From: Erodium maritimum
Taxonomy: Eukaryota > Streptophyta > Magnoliopsida > Geraniales > Geraniaceae
Assembly (NCBI GenBank): GCA_963921825.1
Contig: OY997594.1
Location: 33,338,956-33,402,955 of the forward strand
Length of the DNA stretch: 64,000 bases
Direction: 5' to 3'
The notes under the pieces are model-generated. The model saw only the letters and a list, made by a program, of their open reading frames with translations. It made no database searches and had not been told where the DNA came from. Positions 11,128 through 22,950 of this stretch are shown here, one piece after another (within the stretch, counting starts at the first letter, position 1; every line of letters starts with the position of its first letter). Both the position numbers and the translations under genes were made by a program.

Positions 11128-11960
11128 AGCAAGTGTGTAGGGAGATTGGTCGGAGCCTGTCCAACTCATGCATCAACCTCGCCAGGACTAGAGAATACAA
11201 ACTACCCACACCCCCACCAACTCCCACTGCACCTAGGTCAAAGATACCACCATGATTTGCTCCCTTAGTCCTACCAGCTCCACTAATGATGCAGAACCTC
11301 CCGCCAATGGCAATGGCAGTTACGTGGACTAGAATGTGAGGACCACGCAGTCCTACTCCAACCTCACTTAATCTAATGACTGGAGTTCAGCCGGTGATAG
11401 AAAGGCCAATACAGCTTGACATCAAGCAAGAAAATATCCCTCATAGCAAGGAGACAATGTCGGGTCCCACCGTCCCCAAGAGAGACCCCCAAATTTGGCC
11501 TCAAAGATGAGAGGTTCTTAGCAACAACGCCAGCTATGAAAAAGAGAAGTTTGGATGACCCCACACCAATCAAGATGCAAGATGCCCCAGAATAGGAAGA
11601 GACGAGTCCTGCCAAACAACCTCGTTAGGGTAAATGAATAACCCGTCATGCAACGGAATATGTAAGGGGATGGACATTCTGCGTATCACGTAACCTCCCC
11701 TAATCTTCAACTACAAATACTAGGTCGAGTCAGGATATATGATAAAGTTCTCTGATGTCGCCCCCTTTTTAGAATCATATTTTATTTCGCTCATTCCTAG
11801 TACATCTGGGTCTTTTTTTACATGCTCGAGTGTTTCATACCCATGGGTTATAACATATTCTTCTTGATCTTTTATTAAGTTGTTTCCCTTTCTAGTTCTA
11901 TATCATATTTTCCAATTGTACTTTGGTTTCTAGTATCAATAAAGTTTCTATATATCTTTC
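11128..11960 (+). mobile_element. Probable 3' part of the plus-strand LINE
   Basis: After the ORF1 stop the sequence continues with proline-rich coding-like remnants to about 11700. It then becomes T-rich, with TTGTACTTTGGTTTCTAG and CAATAAAG near 11935-11945, like a LINE 3' end. The end point is not fixed by a poly-A tail or target duplication. Confidence 0.35.
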
Positions 11961-13407
11961 TAAAATTTTCCTTTATACTACTGTAAGTTCCATAAATTTC
12001 ATTTACTTAACACCATGAATTTTTAGGTTAAACGATTAATTATCCTTTAAGAACTTTTAAATTTTCAAGTATATGCTATTGTTTGATTTTTTTTCTTCTT
12101 ATCTTCTCCTCTACTATGGTATTATGGTATTCATTAGACGAAGAAAAAAAATCCAAATTCACCAAATTGGTAAAAACATATTTGATTTAATTTTCTTTAA
12201 CCAGTGTGTTTTATTTACTTTATGCTATTTGTAAATTTGAATTCATTAAGGGTTGGTAAAAATACTCGCACCGCCAGAAATAGACGAAAACCGACTAGTA
12301 CCGATTACAGAAACACCCAAAAAAAGAGGTTGTTGGCGATTTTTCGGCATAGAATTAGGAGAACCAACGACAGTATGGTCGTTTTCCGGTGCAAGAAGCC
12401 CAAAACCGCCAGTTAGACGGATAAAGCAACGATGCCACCTTATGGTGTTCCACCCTCCACCTACATTGTTTGTTCTCCACCTACAGAATGTAAGAATAAA
12501 AGTGGTCAAACATAGGATCAGAAGAGACAAACAAGCGAATAAGGTTTACATTTTAAAAGAGAAAAGGACTTCGGCTTCTGTGCAAGAAATTAGAAATGGT
12601 TTCTTTTTCAGATTATGATAAAAACTCATAAAGAAAAGGTCGTAATATTTAAAACTCACGAAACTTTGACATCTTACAAACTAATTTGATAGTTAAAGTA
12701 CTTTATGTGAAAAGCGTGTTTAGTTTAGGGGTACTAAATTGACCTTTTCCCTAACATTTATTATCAGCACATTATTTTCCATGTGTCGACGAGTAGTTAA
12801 AAAGCCTATGTCGCAGCGCCACACGTCGGTTCAGACTGCGCTGAGGTGACACGATGTGATAGTATGATGTTAAGATTCAGTGTTTACCAGAGTCATCGAC
12901 CTCAATGATTCGATTTATTGTTTATGTTGGTTTGACGCTAAATGAATCTCTGATCTCGACGATAGCTCGTGAAGTGGAAACACCAATCAATGTTCACAAA
13001 GTGGTAGACGAGTTTGGCTTCGTTGTTGATAAACATTGAACCCATTGTCCATGTTGTTAAAAATTAGAAAACAACATGTTGGTTTGATTATGATATGAGA
13101 CAAAAAGTATTAGTGCGTTCATTACCTCTCATCAAGGGAGGATTTATGGGGATTAAGGGTAAGCCACAGTATACCCTGGTCCGAGAAAGTTACATATGCT
13201 GTAGAGTTTTCAAATATCTTCGATTTGATATTTCAAAGCGTTAAATCGGAGTTCGTATGAAGAAGTTATGAACATTTGAATATTTGCATTGTGTTAACCC
13301 CATTTCACTTCAAAATGCTCTTTTAAAACTACAAAATCTATAACACTTTCCAAAAACCTATATACGCTTCTTTGTAAGTCGTATTTGAAAAGTTAGATGT
13401 AAGATAT
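11961..13407. other. Stretch with no recognisable gene
   Basis: AT-rich DNA. A patch at 12255-12430 resembles the ACCG-rich parts of the hAT-like repeats near 48700 and 51300 but lacks clear ends. I see no convincing exon, RNA gene or complete repeat. Confidence 0.4.
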
Positions 13408-13416
13408 TAACAATTC

Positions 13417-13909
13417 GGGTTGATTGTCCAAAACTACCCTAAAGTTTCGTCCACAAATGCAATTATGCAGAAAGTTTCGTTCACGCTGTGTGGCTACACT
13501 ATAATTTCGTCCACGGACTTCTGTCAGGAAAATTTAACAATAGTACTTAAAATGACTATTTTACCCTTGTGGGTTTGCATTGAATTTTTATTATTTTAGT
13601 ATTTTTTTTTTCTGATTTCTGATTTATTTTATTGAATTAATTTCTTTATTCTTTTATAATTAAATAAGGGTAAATTTTTAATTTTAAAGGGTCAAATGAA
13701 TTATTATGGTTGAAGAAGGGTAAAATGGTCATTTCACTTTCCCCTTAACTAGTACATATGTCATATGCATAACATAAACGATATATTCCGTTAGTTTTCC
13801 TGACAGAAGTCTATGGACGAAACTATAGTGTAGCCACACAGCGTGGACGAAACTTTGTGCATCATTTCATTTGTGGACGAAATTTAGTGTAGTTTTGGAC
13901 AAATAACCC
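13417..13909. mobile_element. Mutator-type MITE (493 bp) with 9-bp target duplication
   Basis: Terminal inverted repeats of about 120 bp start GGGTT, continue TGTCCAAAACTAC and repeat TTCGTCCAC several times; the right end is the reverse complement. Flanking 9-mers TAACAATTC (13408-13416) and TAACGATTC (13910-13918) differ at one base. Nine-base duplications are the Mutator signature. The AT-rich middle encodes nothing. Confidence 0.8.
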
Positions 13910-14205
13910 TAACGATTCACTAGCATATATATGTAAGTATTTGTAGTTATTGGCAATGAAATAGTTTTGACTCATTTTAAAGGAAATGTTGTCTTGTATT
14001 ATATCGTTTCTTACATTGTAATTAATTTAAATATAATGTTTAGATATAGTCATATGCGTTATTAGGTATGCAAATGTTTTTATTCAACTTAACATTAAAT
14101 ATTTTTGTTAATAAGAGATATTGCCTCTCCTATGAAGAATTCATGGATCTTTTACCGATAAGAGAATGTTATTAAACTTGAACTAGAATTAAATATTTAT
14201 GTTTT

Positions 14206-14902
14206 TTTATAAGCGAATTTTTTTATTAGGCAAACGTTCTACAAAAAGTAAAACGATACAAGAAAAACAATCCTAAAAAGAACCTTTTTCCCCAACCGAT
14301 ACAAGAGCAAAGAAAAATACTAAAAACCAAACTGAAACAGGAAAGTACACTAAACAGAGAACCGCCCTCCTTGCCTACTTCCTGTCCGAATTCAAGCAAA
14401 GGAATCGGTTAGAAACCAAAACAGAAGTTGAGTGACCTGAACTCCATTCCGTGTCAACCTCGTCCCCGCTAAACTCGACGCCCTCCTCAACCTCAACACG
14501 CTGTGGGGATTCAGAGACTGGGTAATTGGCAACAACCCTTTTCACAATTCTCTTACTAAAGCTCCACTCACCATCCTTACTTTGTTTAGCAATGTCGATT
14601 GTGAGGCTTCCCACTTAACCCCCCTTATCAGACGATGTTTTGGCTCTTGTCTGATAAAAGACGACTGAGGAGCAGTCTTTTTTGGCTGTCCTTTTTTTGG
14701 ACGACCACGTTTCCTTGGAACCTCAATGAGGATACTTTTTGGACTCAACATAATGTCTTTCCACGGGTGATCCACAAAAGAATTTACAACCCCCGCAGGT
14801 GACGGGTCCACTACTCGAACTGTCTGTAGTTGAGGGCTACCTTGAAAACCCGAGCCCACAACGGATGACGGGTCCAGAACAGACCCGATTCGCTTAAAGA
14901 CA
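14206..14902 (-). mobile_element. 5'-truncated BNR-type LINE ORF1 tail
   Basis: On the minus strand this encodes the C-terminal part of the same ORF1 as the copy at 16494-18465. It has an AT-hook-like KRGRPKK (about 14710), then SLTIDIAKQSKDGEWSFSKR and the end NRFLCLNSDRK (stop near 14375), followed by a 3' UTR. TATGTTTT at 14198-14205 and 14903-14910 is a possible short target duplication. The N-terminal RRM part is absent. Confidence 0.65.
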
Positions 14903-15031
14903 TATGTTTTATATTACAATCTAAAATATTAATATATTTGATTCTTTACCATTCATATATTTGTGATCGTTGAGTTTTCCTTATATTTTTACATTGATAA
15001 AAAGAAAACCTTGTCTTTTGCAGGTTAGTTA

Positions 15032-15040
15032 TTTAATTTT
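15032..15040. repeat. 9-bp target duplication of the Mutator-like element (left)
   Basis: TTTAATTTT here and at 18772-18780 directly flank the inverted repeats of the 3.7-kb element. Confidence 0.85.
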
Positions 15041-15208
15041 GGGATAACTTCAAAAAGCCGCATAAAAATATATGCGTTTATCACCTACATACTCACTTCT
15101 ATTTTTATTTCATACGACCCCCAAACTATCCATATTTTATCACCGTTTGATTTTCTGTCAGTTCTTCTGTTAGTTGTTAAAAAGAAGAAAATACCCCTCA
15201 CTATTCCT
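15041..15208 (+). repeat. MULE left terminal inverted repeat
   Basis: Reverse complement of 18604-18771. It keeps the shared blocks TATTTTATCACCGTTTGATT and CCCCTCACTATTC. Confidence 0.85.
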
Positions 15209-15649
15209 AAAGTCAATCTTGACTTTCAAAAACTAAAAAAGTACCATTATATATATATATTTGTTTTATATATACATATATTTCTTAAAATTTCAATTCA
15301 ATTTCAATATTTATTTTATTTTATTTCTTAAAAATAATTTATTTTGTCTCTTATTTACTTTTTCATGAATGTATTTATTTAAATCATATTATTTTTCAGA
15401 AAATCATTTATTATTAATAAAAAAATTATTATTGTTTTCCATAACTTTTTTTGTAAATTTTTGTTAATAATATCTAAATTCACATATTTACAAAAATTGA
15501 AGAATTCTTTTATAAAATCTAATTTCAGTTTCATTAGAAAATATTTATTATTAATTATTTTTAAAAAGTTACTATTTTTTAGATTTTTTTTTACTTTGCT
15601 TCATAGTATTATTATATTTATCAAAATTAAATTAAATTAATTCATAATA

Positions 15650-16440
15650 AAAAAAAAACAAAATACAGATTTGTGTCCCTTCGACCTTTCTCTGCGGCAA
15701 GATCTCGTCCTTTCCGAATTCGAACAAATATCGTGATATTATAGCTAAAAATGGGAAGAACATATGGCAATTCGAACAGATGCGAAGAAGAATTTGAACA
15801 TACCCAAATTTCAGATAAACAAGTTGAAGAACAAACCCAAATTTCATATGAACATTCAACAAATTTCTCAAAAATAAAATAACCCAGCTTCATCTCTTCC
15901 CAAACCTAACAGAACACCCTAACAACTTCATCTTTCTAACAACTTCTTCTCTTCCCAACCCTCAACTCACAAAGCAGATAAATTTGTACAAAGCTAATCA
16001 AAATCAAAACCAAATATCACATATGAACAGAAGAAGAAGAAGAAGAAGAAGAAGGGGTATGAAGATGATGCGGATATAGAACTCGACACGGTGGAGAAGG
16101 AGAAGACGATGTTCGAGGATCTGGAACTTGAAAATCGGTCGGTCGTGTTCCTCGAGGATGGAGCTCGCCTTGGATGGAGCTCGACGGCGGGGCGGGCGGC
16201 CGTGAGTGAAGACAAAGCCTGGGATGAAGATGAACTCGCAACCGCCTGTGCCCTGATAACCACCAGATCTGGCTCGTTTCTCAGGCCAACACCAAAGCCT
16301 AGTTGTTCCTCTGCTCCGCCACTTGTGCCCTGAACTCGCTGCCGACGCATGTGCCCTAAACTCGCCGTTGCCGTTGTGACCTTCTCGCATAGGGACGAAC
16401 AGATCACGATGAAGAGAGGGGGAGATGGAGTCTGATGTTA
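15650..16440. other. GC-richer cargo segment of the MULE
   Basis: This interior differs in base composition from the AT-rich flanks. It has a GAA microsatellite (16028-16054) and a stretch from 16080 to 16400 with long open frames on both strands that match no family I know. It could be a captured fragment of a host gene and leader, or ordinary MULE filler. No exon borders can be fixed. Confidence 0.35.
16028..16054 (+). repeat. (AAG)n microsatellite
   Basis: About nine AAG/GAA units in the MULE interior. Long Phe or Ser runs in overlapping frames are artefacts of this repeat. Confidence 0.9.
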
Positions 16441-16493
16441 GGTTAGATAAGATATAAGGGGTTAGAATGTGCTAGTTAGTTAGATTAAATTTA

Positions 16494-18465
16494 CAAGAAA
16501 GTAAAAACGATGCAAGAAAAACGATCCTTAAAAGGACATTTTCCCCAAACCAATACAAGCAAATAGCAAACTAAAAACAAAAAAGAACAGGCAAGCAAAC
16601 TAAAAAGAGCACCGCCCTCCTTACCTACTTCCTATCCTGATTCAAGCAGAGAAATCGGTTAGAAATCGAAACAGGAGTTGCTTTTCCTGGAGTCACTTCC
16701 GGAATAGCCTCAATCTCGCTATCCTCGACGTCCTCCTCAACCTCAACCTGCTGTGGGGATTCAAGACCTAGGAAGTTGGCAACAACCTTTTTCACAAATC
16801 GCTTGCTAAAGCTCCACGTGCCTTCTTTACTTTGTTTAGCAATATCAATAGTGAAGCTTCCCGCATGACCCCCTTTATCAGCCGATGTTTTGGCTCTTGT
16901 CTGGTAAAAAACTGTTGGAGGAACTATCTTTTTTTGGACGACCACGTTTCTTTGGAACCTCTATGGGAATACTTTTATTACTCAGAAGAATGTCTTTCCA
17001 CGGATTTTCGTCTTGTTCCACAAAGGTTCCTCCTTCAACTACCACCGCAGGTATTGCAGCCCCAGGCAACTCTTGGGCTTGCGTAACCGTTAGGTCATGC
17101 TGAACTTAAGATGTATTAACCACGGGCCCATCCTTAGTCGAGCTTAAAACCTCAAGCCCACTCGGAGAGAAGCCCTCAACTGGAGACAAATCATTACCGA
17201 TGCGTTTAAAAACATCAAATAAACTCGGGTCGTCGGCTGACCTCTGAGAACCTGGACCTGGGCCACCAATTGGCCCGATAGCTGCACCTGCTGCTGGATC
17301 AAGACTAATTAGAACCGGGCCTGCTTCAGAAAACGGCCCAATTACTACATAATCTGACACCGGCCCATTTGCTGCACAATCCGACACCGGCCCAATACAC
17401 CGCTTCTGATTTCCGGGCGTGCGCAACGAAGGAGACGTCCCTGCAATCACGCCCGATATTTGCGTCCCTTTCAATACCGAATTAACTGGGATCGACTTTC
17501 CTTTTGAAATCGCGATCCCCTGAATCACGGGATCAAGATCTGCAACTTGAGGTAACGACGCAGATCGAGGACGAGGATACTCGCCGAACGCCTTTGCCGG
17601 CAACGGAGCCTCTGTCGTCCGACATGGCATCGGGACAGTGACTGCAGCTTCACAACACGCCCAGAGACTTCGACCCAGCATGTACAACCCTATCAATCCG
17701 ATCAGAATCCTTGCTCTGTTGCACATCGCATACACTCTGTTCTACGTGCAAAAGTTCTCGGGCGACATACCTCACACCTTTACATGGGCAAGCTAGAGCT
17801 ATAAAGAGGGAATATCCATTGTACTTGAAGCTATTGTACGTTTCAATTGCTTGACGAGCCGATGGCGGGGATGCGAATTCTACAAAACCGAAGATCCTTC
17901 CTTTGATATTTGGCTTCTTAATCACAGATACGGATTTCACCTCTCCGAACGGCATCAACGTGTTGTGCACCCGCTCCTCAGTGATTCCCCAGGGTAGATT
18001 ATACAAAAAAATCGAGCAACCATCCTTAATCGCATCAGCTTTTCCTGATCTATGTTTCTGCGTAATCCGACCGACATCAGAGGGAGCTCGAGTGCCCTCC
18101 TTCTCCAAAACCAGTTCCGATTGTTTTTGAATAACCCCGTCTCCACCAGCATTTGTGTCAGAGTCGGGACGCGAAACATGGGCAGAGGGTTCCTGGGAAG
18201 CCTTGCTCTGTTTCGTAGAGTGCAAACCAGAGGGCTTCACCTTGTCCTTGTCCGGACGGTTCAATGGGTGCTTCACGTCCTCCTTGCCAGCTGACGTACT
18301 CTTCTTCCCCACCTTGCGCATAGCAACCGTGCTGGCAACAATGGAGCGGTACTCCTTGTATAAAGCAAGTATCTCCGTGCAGAAAGGGAAAAAAGGCAAC
18401 GGATCACCTTCAAACTCGCCGGGAAAAGGATTTCGACCAGCCGAGCGGTGAGAGCGTTTCATGGC
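16494..18465 (-). mobile_element. ORF1-only BNR-type LINE copy with 16-bp target duplication
   Basis: Bounded by perfect copies of AGTTAGATTAAATTTA (16478-16493 and 18466-18481). On the minus strand the unit opens GCC-ATG, so the ORF1 start lies three bases from the 5' end. It closes in the 3' UTR without a poly-A tail. No endonuclease or reverse transcriptase region is present. It sits inside the MULE, so it is younger than the MULE insertion. The copy at 14206-14902 is related and extends further at the 3' end. Confidence 0.8.
16625..18462 (-). pseudogene. BNR-type LINE ORF1: RRM protein with AT-hook-like motif
   Basis: The frame from 18462 to 17650 (270 codons) has a basic N-terminal linker and one RRM at residues about 168-245. 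RNP2 is IFLYNLPW and RNP1 is KGRIFGFVEF. BNR-type plant LINEs are known to carry an RRM in ORF1. Coding continues in other frames: 17735-17106 (proline/glycine-rich linker), about 17069-16878 with EVPKKRGRPKK (AT-hook-like), and 16945-16625 with SFTIDIAKQSKEG and the end NRFLCLNQDRK. At least two frame changes separate these pieces, so the copy is dead. The product would be an RNA-binding ORF1 protein. The homologous C terminus at 14375-14860 shows that the tail belongs to the same protein family. Confidence 0.75.
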
Positions 18466-18603
18466 AGTTAGATTAAATTTAGTTTAATTTTTTATATTTA
18501 ATTTTCTTTAATTCAAATAATTAATTATTTTTCTAATCTTTAGAAATAAAATCTGAATTATTTATTTTTTATATTTATTAACTGTATTTTTGTAGTTTAT
18601 TCG

Positions 18604-18771
18604 AATAGTGAGGGGCATTTTCGTCTTTTAACAAAAACTAACAGAAAAACTGACAGAAAATCAAACGGTGATAAAATATGGATAGTTTGGGGGCTCGTAT
18701 GAAATAAAAATAGAAGTGGGTATGTAGGTGATAAATGTGTATAGTTTTATGCGGCTTTTTGAAGTTATCCC
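18604..18771 (-). repeat. MULE right terminal inverted repeat
   Basis: Inverted partner of 15041-15208, ending GCGGCTTTTTGAAGTTATCC just before the TTTAATTTT duplication. Confidence 0.85.
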
Positions 18772-18780
18772 TTTAATTTT

Positions 18781-19383
18781 TGTACTATCTTTTGTAAGTC
18801 TATTTTAACCTTTGTACTGTCTTTTAATACTTCATTTTTTAGTCATTTTTTTCTGGATTGAACCTATATGTTATTATTTATTACAATCTTTAGAGTTGTG
18901 AAATGTGAATATATATTGAACTTGAATAAGGTTCTTTACAAAAAAAACCTTGGTTTGTAAGTTCTACAGATACATAAGTTCGACGAACAATGTATCATAC
19001 GCTCTTGTACACGTCATATAAATGTTGAATGTTTTGCCTAGATCTCTCTGTACATGGCGGACCAAATGGCGGACGATTGGCCATTTGATTTGCACTGCGT
19101 GTATAAGAATTTCTATCAGTTTGATATCTTACAACCCCAAAGTGGAGCTCGTATGAGAAATTTATGTCATTTGAAAGACCGATCAAATTATAAAACACTT
19201 TAAATCGACTGTGTTTTTTTCTATATTTAATCATTATATGTGGCATACCCTAAAATAAATTTCTAGATCTTCCCCTGCCTCTCATCTTCAGTGGTGAGGC
19301 CTTTTCTATTATTGATCTCTAAATTTGGGAACCAAATTCGATATGCTTGACATTATGTACATATGTTTACAATATTGTAGGTA
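18781..19383. other. Stretch with no recognisable gene
   Basis: AT-rich. No gene, RNA or complete repeat was identified. Confidence 0.4.
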
Positions 19384-20954
19384 GAGGAAAAATATATTAG
19401 AAACCGCTCTTAAGTTGTGAACCATGAGAACCAAATCGAGCCACACACACTTAAGATCTAACATTCACCATAATGTCACATCATCGCCCAAAGTCATGGC
19501 ACAATTCATACTGACTCAAACAAGAAAGGGCATAATTGTAATAGCAACACGCCATGTGGACAATAGGACAAGTGTCCATTTTTTTCTTGACCAATTCCCT
19601 AATTTAATCATTCTGTTTCGTTTGAACTCCGATTAGCTTCGTTCTTACACCAATATTTTTATTTTTTTTCAAGTACTATCTATCAAGATAAGTGATGAAT
19701 ATATTTTGAAGCACGAAAAAAAGTTATACCGGGGTGATAAAACTAGTGTTCAATGTTGATAAAAACACATGTAAAAGATATGATAAAAAAACATGTGATG
19801 AAGTGATAAAACACATGTAATGGGGAGATAAAAACATGTGATAAAAGGATAAAAATCATGTAATGGTGTGTGATAAAAAAAAATACAAACCGAAGGTGAT
19901 AACAATCATGTAATAATGTGATAAAATACATGTACTATGATGATAAAAAAAATATGTGTGATGGGGTGATAAAAACAAGTGATGAAGTGATAAAAATCAT
20001 AAAAGTCATGCAATGGAGTGATAAAACACATGTATTGAGGTGATAAAAAACAAGTGATGCAGTGATAAAAAACAAGTGATGCAGTGATAAAAATCATGCA
20101 ATGGACTGATAAAACATATATACTGAGTCAATAAAATGAGCGATGGTGTGTGATAAAAAAAGTATGTACTGAGTTGATGAAAATCATATAATGTTGTGAT
20201 AAAACACATGTACTGTGATGATAAAACGTGTAATGGTGTGTGATAAAAAAAACATGTAATGGTGTAATAAATCACATGTACTAAGATGATAAAGAATATG
20301 TGATGAGGTGATAAAGCACATGTACCGAGGTAATAAAAGAACAAGTAATGAGGTGATAAAAATCAAGTAATAGGGTGATAAAACAAATGTGATAAAGTGA
20401 TAAAACATATGTACTGAGGTGATAAAGCATGTGATGAGGTGATAAGACGTTTGATGAGGTGATAAAAAAACATGTACTGCGGTGATAAAAACACATTACT
20501 AAGGTGATAAAAATCAACATATATGTCATGCATTTTGTCACTCTAAATACATGTTTTTATCACTTTTAATTTACATGCGTTTATATCAACATTGAACACT
20601 AGTTTTATCATCTCTATCTGAATCTTTGGTTGTCGTTTTTTTCGTGCTTCAAGTTCATCATTGGTCTTGATAGATAAACCTTGAAAAAGAAAAAATATTG
20701 GCGTAAAAACGGAGCCAGTCAGAGTTCAAACGAACCAAGAATGATTAAATTAGTGAATTGATTAAGAAAAAAAGTATTATTCCGATTTTACCAAAAAAAG
20801 GCTACAAATTACCCAGATGTGTTGTTTTATTTATCCTGTTAACAAGTCAATATTTTACAACTTGGCATCTCATGCATCCATTTATCAGATAAATAGATTG
20901 AATTGATTTTCATGGTTCATAACTTAAGGGGTAGTTCTCAATGGATCTCTCCTC
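19384..20954. mobile_element. Fold-back element 1 with a long GATAAAA minisatellite
   Basis: Inverted ends: GAGGAAAAATATATTAGAAA on the left, and a right end closing GGATCTCTCCTC. Arms of about 350 bp share blocks such as TTTGAACTCCGATTAG and GAAGCACGAAAAA, each inverted in the right arm. Between them lie about thirty GTGATAAAA units. It is clearly related to the elements at 21481 and 22951. I could not find a matching 9-bp duplication for this copy. No transposase is seen. Confidence 0.75.
19735..20520 (+). repeat. GTGATAAAA minisatellite array
   Basis: Irregular tandem units of about 20-25 bp, with the core GTGATAAAAACATGTAATG and variants. All are in the same orientation until about 20520, after which the units are inverted (TTTTTATCAC). 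Apparent long minus-strand reading frames rich in Phe, Tyr and His are by-products of the repeat. Confidence 0.85.
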
Positions 20955-21471
20955 ATTATATAAATATACTTTTTAAATCGTACTTGGAAACTATGCTTGC
21001 GTAAAACTGGTTTGTAGTTCATATCTATAGTATAAAATATCACGTCATCGTTATTGCAAAGGAACTGAGATGCGTGACTTGTAAGTTACATCATCAGGAA
21101 AGCTAATAGAAAATATTACGTTTGGAAATTCAATTCTAAGCTTCTGATTCAGTTATTGCTATAAAACGTGTTGCCTTTCCCCTTACACATACTTTTTTTT
21201 GGACGGGTTTGTGTGGGGGTTGACTGATATTTTCTTGCAATTAGAGTTCAACCTCATGCACTTTATGCATTGATTTTGCCAATCAACTTTACGCATATCA
21301 AATGTATTATCTATGTCATGCAAAAACGATTGTATAGATTGGGACACCACCTATCAGAATATATAAAAGCAATGTAGTAAAAATCGATAGACACTAGTTG
21401 GATGACATGGAGTCTTATGCGTCATGTTAGGATTAGTCAATATAATCAAATTATTATTTTGAATGTTTTAT
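20955..21471. other. Stretch with no recognisable gene
   Basis: AT-rich spacer between two fold-back elements. Nothing was recognised. Confidence 0.4.
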
Positions 21472-21480
21472 CAAATAAAT

Positions 21481-22909
21481 GAGGAGAAATATATTGAGAA
21501 CCACTCTTAACATAGGAACTATGAGAACGAATCCTAGCCACACATTTAAGATCCAACATTCACCATGATGTCACATCATCATCTCAATTCTACCATAGTT
21601 CACGCCACTTTCATCTATTCTCACCCAAACAAGGGCATAATTGTAATAGCATGGTGCCATGTGGACAATTGTCCATTTTTTTTCCACCAATTCACTAATT
21701 TAATATTTCCCGATTCGTTTGAACTCCGATTAACTTCAAACTTGCGCCAATATTTTTCTTTTTTCAAGAGATTAAAATCAAGATCAGTCATGAATATATT
21801 TTGAAGCACGAAAATAAAAATTTATATCAAGGTGATAAAAATAATGTTGAGCGTTGATAAATCTTCACTAATAAATGTTTTATATCGGAGTACCAAACTA
21901 GTGTTAAATGTTGATAAAAAAAATATGTAATGAGGTGATAAGAACCATTTTCAATTTTGATAATAAGTGTGATACACTAGAGTTTAACGTTGATAAAAAA
22001 AACTTGTGATGAGGTGATAAAAACCATTTTCAATTTTGATAATAAGTGTGATACACTAGATTTTAACGTTGATAAAAAAAACTTGTGATGAGGTGATAAA
22101 AAACACGTAATTCAATGATAAATCTAGTGTTTAGTGTTGATAAAACTGGTGTTCATAAAAAGCACGTGATGAGATGATAAAAATCATGACCAGTTTTGGA
22201 GAATTGGGTGATAAAACCAGTGTAAAGTGTTGATAAAAACAGGGTAAAGTGTTGATAAACCCAGAGCAAAGTGTTGATAAAAATTACCCATATATAATTC
22301 CTTTAAAAACTAGCCCCGAAATAATTTTTTTTTCGTGCTTCAAAAAAACATGTGATGGGGGTGATAAAACACACGTAATTTGAATGATAAACCTAGTGTT
22401 TAGTGTTGATAAAACTAGTGTTCATAAAAAGCACACGAGGAGGTGATAAAATCATGATCAGTTTTGGAAAATGAGGCGATAAAACCAGTGTAAAGTGTTG
22501 ATAAAACCAGTGTAAAAGTGTTGATAAATCCAAAGCAAAGTGTTGATAAAAATTACCCAGATTTTTTTTTAAAAAAAATCTACCCCGAAATAAATTTCTT
22601 TTTTTCGTGCTTCAAAATATATTCATGACTGATCTTGGTTGAAAGCCCTTAAAAAATCAAAACTAATGGCGCAAGTTTGAAGCCAATCGAAGTTCAAACG
22701 AAGCGGGAAAAATTAAATTAGTGAATTGGTTAAAAACAAATATAATAGTTTTACTAAAAAGCCCTTACCACTTACTAAAAAGTTCTGTTTTTTGCAGTCA
22801 ACAAGTCAACTACCCAATTGCATCTCATCCATCCATTTCTAAAATGGATGACTTGGATTGGTTCTCGCGGTTCCTACGTTAAAACATGGTTCTCACCAGA
22901 TTTCTCCTC
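21481..22909. mobile_element. Fold-back element 2 (Mutator-type, 9-bp target duplication)
   Basis: Ends GAGGAGAAAT and TTTCTCCTC, flanked by perfect 9-bp repeats CAAATAAAT (21472-21480 and 22910-22918). Inverted arms of about 340 bp carry GTTTGAACTCCGATTAACTT and its inverted relative. The middle holds GATAAAA-type repeats including the unit AGTGTAAAGTGTTGATAAAA. No coding capacity. The 9-bp duplication supports a Mutator-type origin. Confidence 0.85.
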
Positions 22910-22950
22910 CAAATAAATAATTATACATATAATATAAGGATATGTTTAAT

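Larger units (their letters stand above)
15041..18771. mobile_element. Non-autonomous Mutator-like element (MULE), 3.7 kb
   Basis: Long inverted ends, 15041-15208 and 18604-18771, start GGGATAACTTCAAAAAGCCG and are about 93% alike by eye. Perfect 9-bp duplications flank them, as expected of Mutator transposition. No transposase (MULE domain) is seen. Inside lie AT-rich arms, a GC-richer segment (15650-16440) unlike the arms, and a LINE copy (16494-18465) that arrived later. Without the LINE copy and one target repeat the element is about 1.7 kb. The GC-richer segment could be captured host sequence (Pack-MULE style). Confidence 0.85.

Noticed and set aside
12246-12618. Open frames on both strands near 12250-12620
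   Set aside because: No recognisable domain; the sequence resembles ACCG-rich transposon arms, and the frames overlap.
13160-13330. Resemblance of this stretch to 19090-19200 (GGAGTTCGTATGA-like motif)
   Set aside because: Only a short motif is shared; I could not define ends or duplications for a common element.
15994-16407. A 137-codon minus-strand frame and overlapping frames as a gene
   Set aside because: Serine and phenylalanine runs derive from the AAG microsatellite; frames overlap on both strands and no family is recognised.
17650-18462. RRM protein as a host splicing factor gene
   Set aside because: It is bounded by a 16-bp target duplication, has no introns, has frame changes, and its C terminus recurs in another LINE fragment at 14206-14902.
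19743-20541. Minus-strand open frames rich in Phe, Tyr, His and Ile
   Set aside because: They are translations of the GATAAAA minisatellite; composition and periodicity follow the repeat, with no domain or conserved start.
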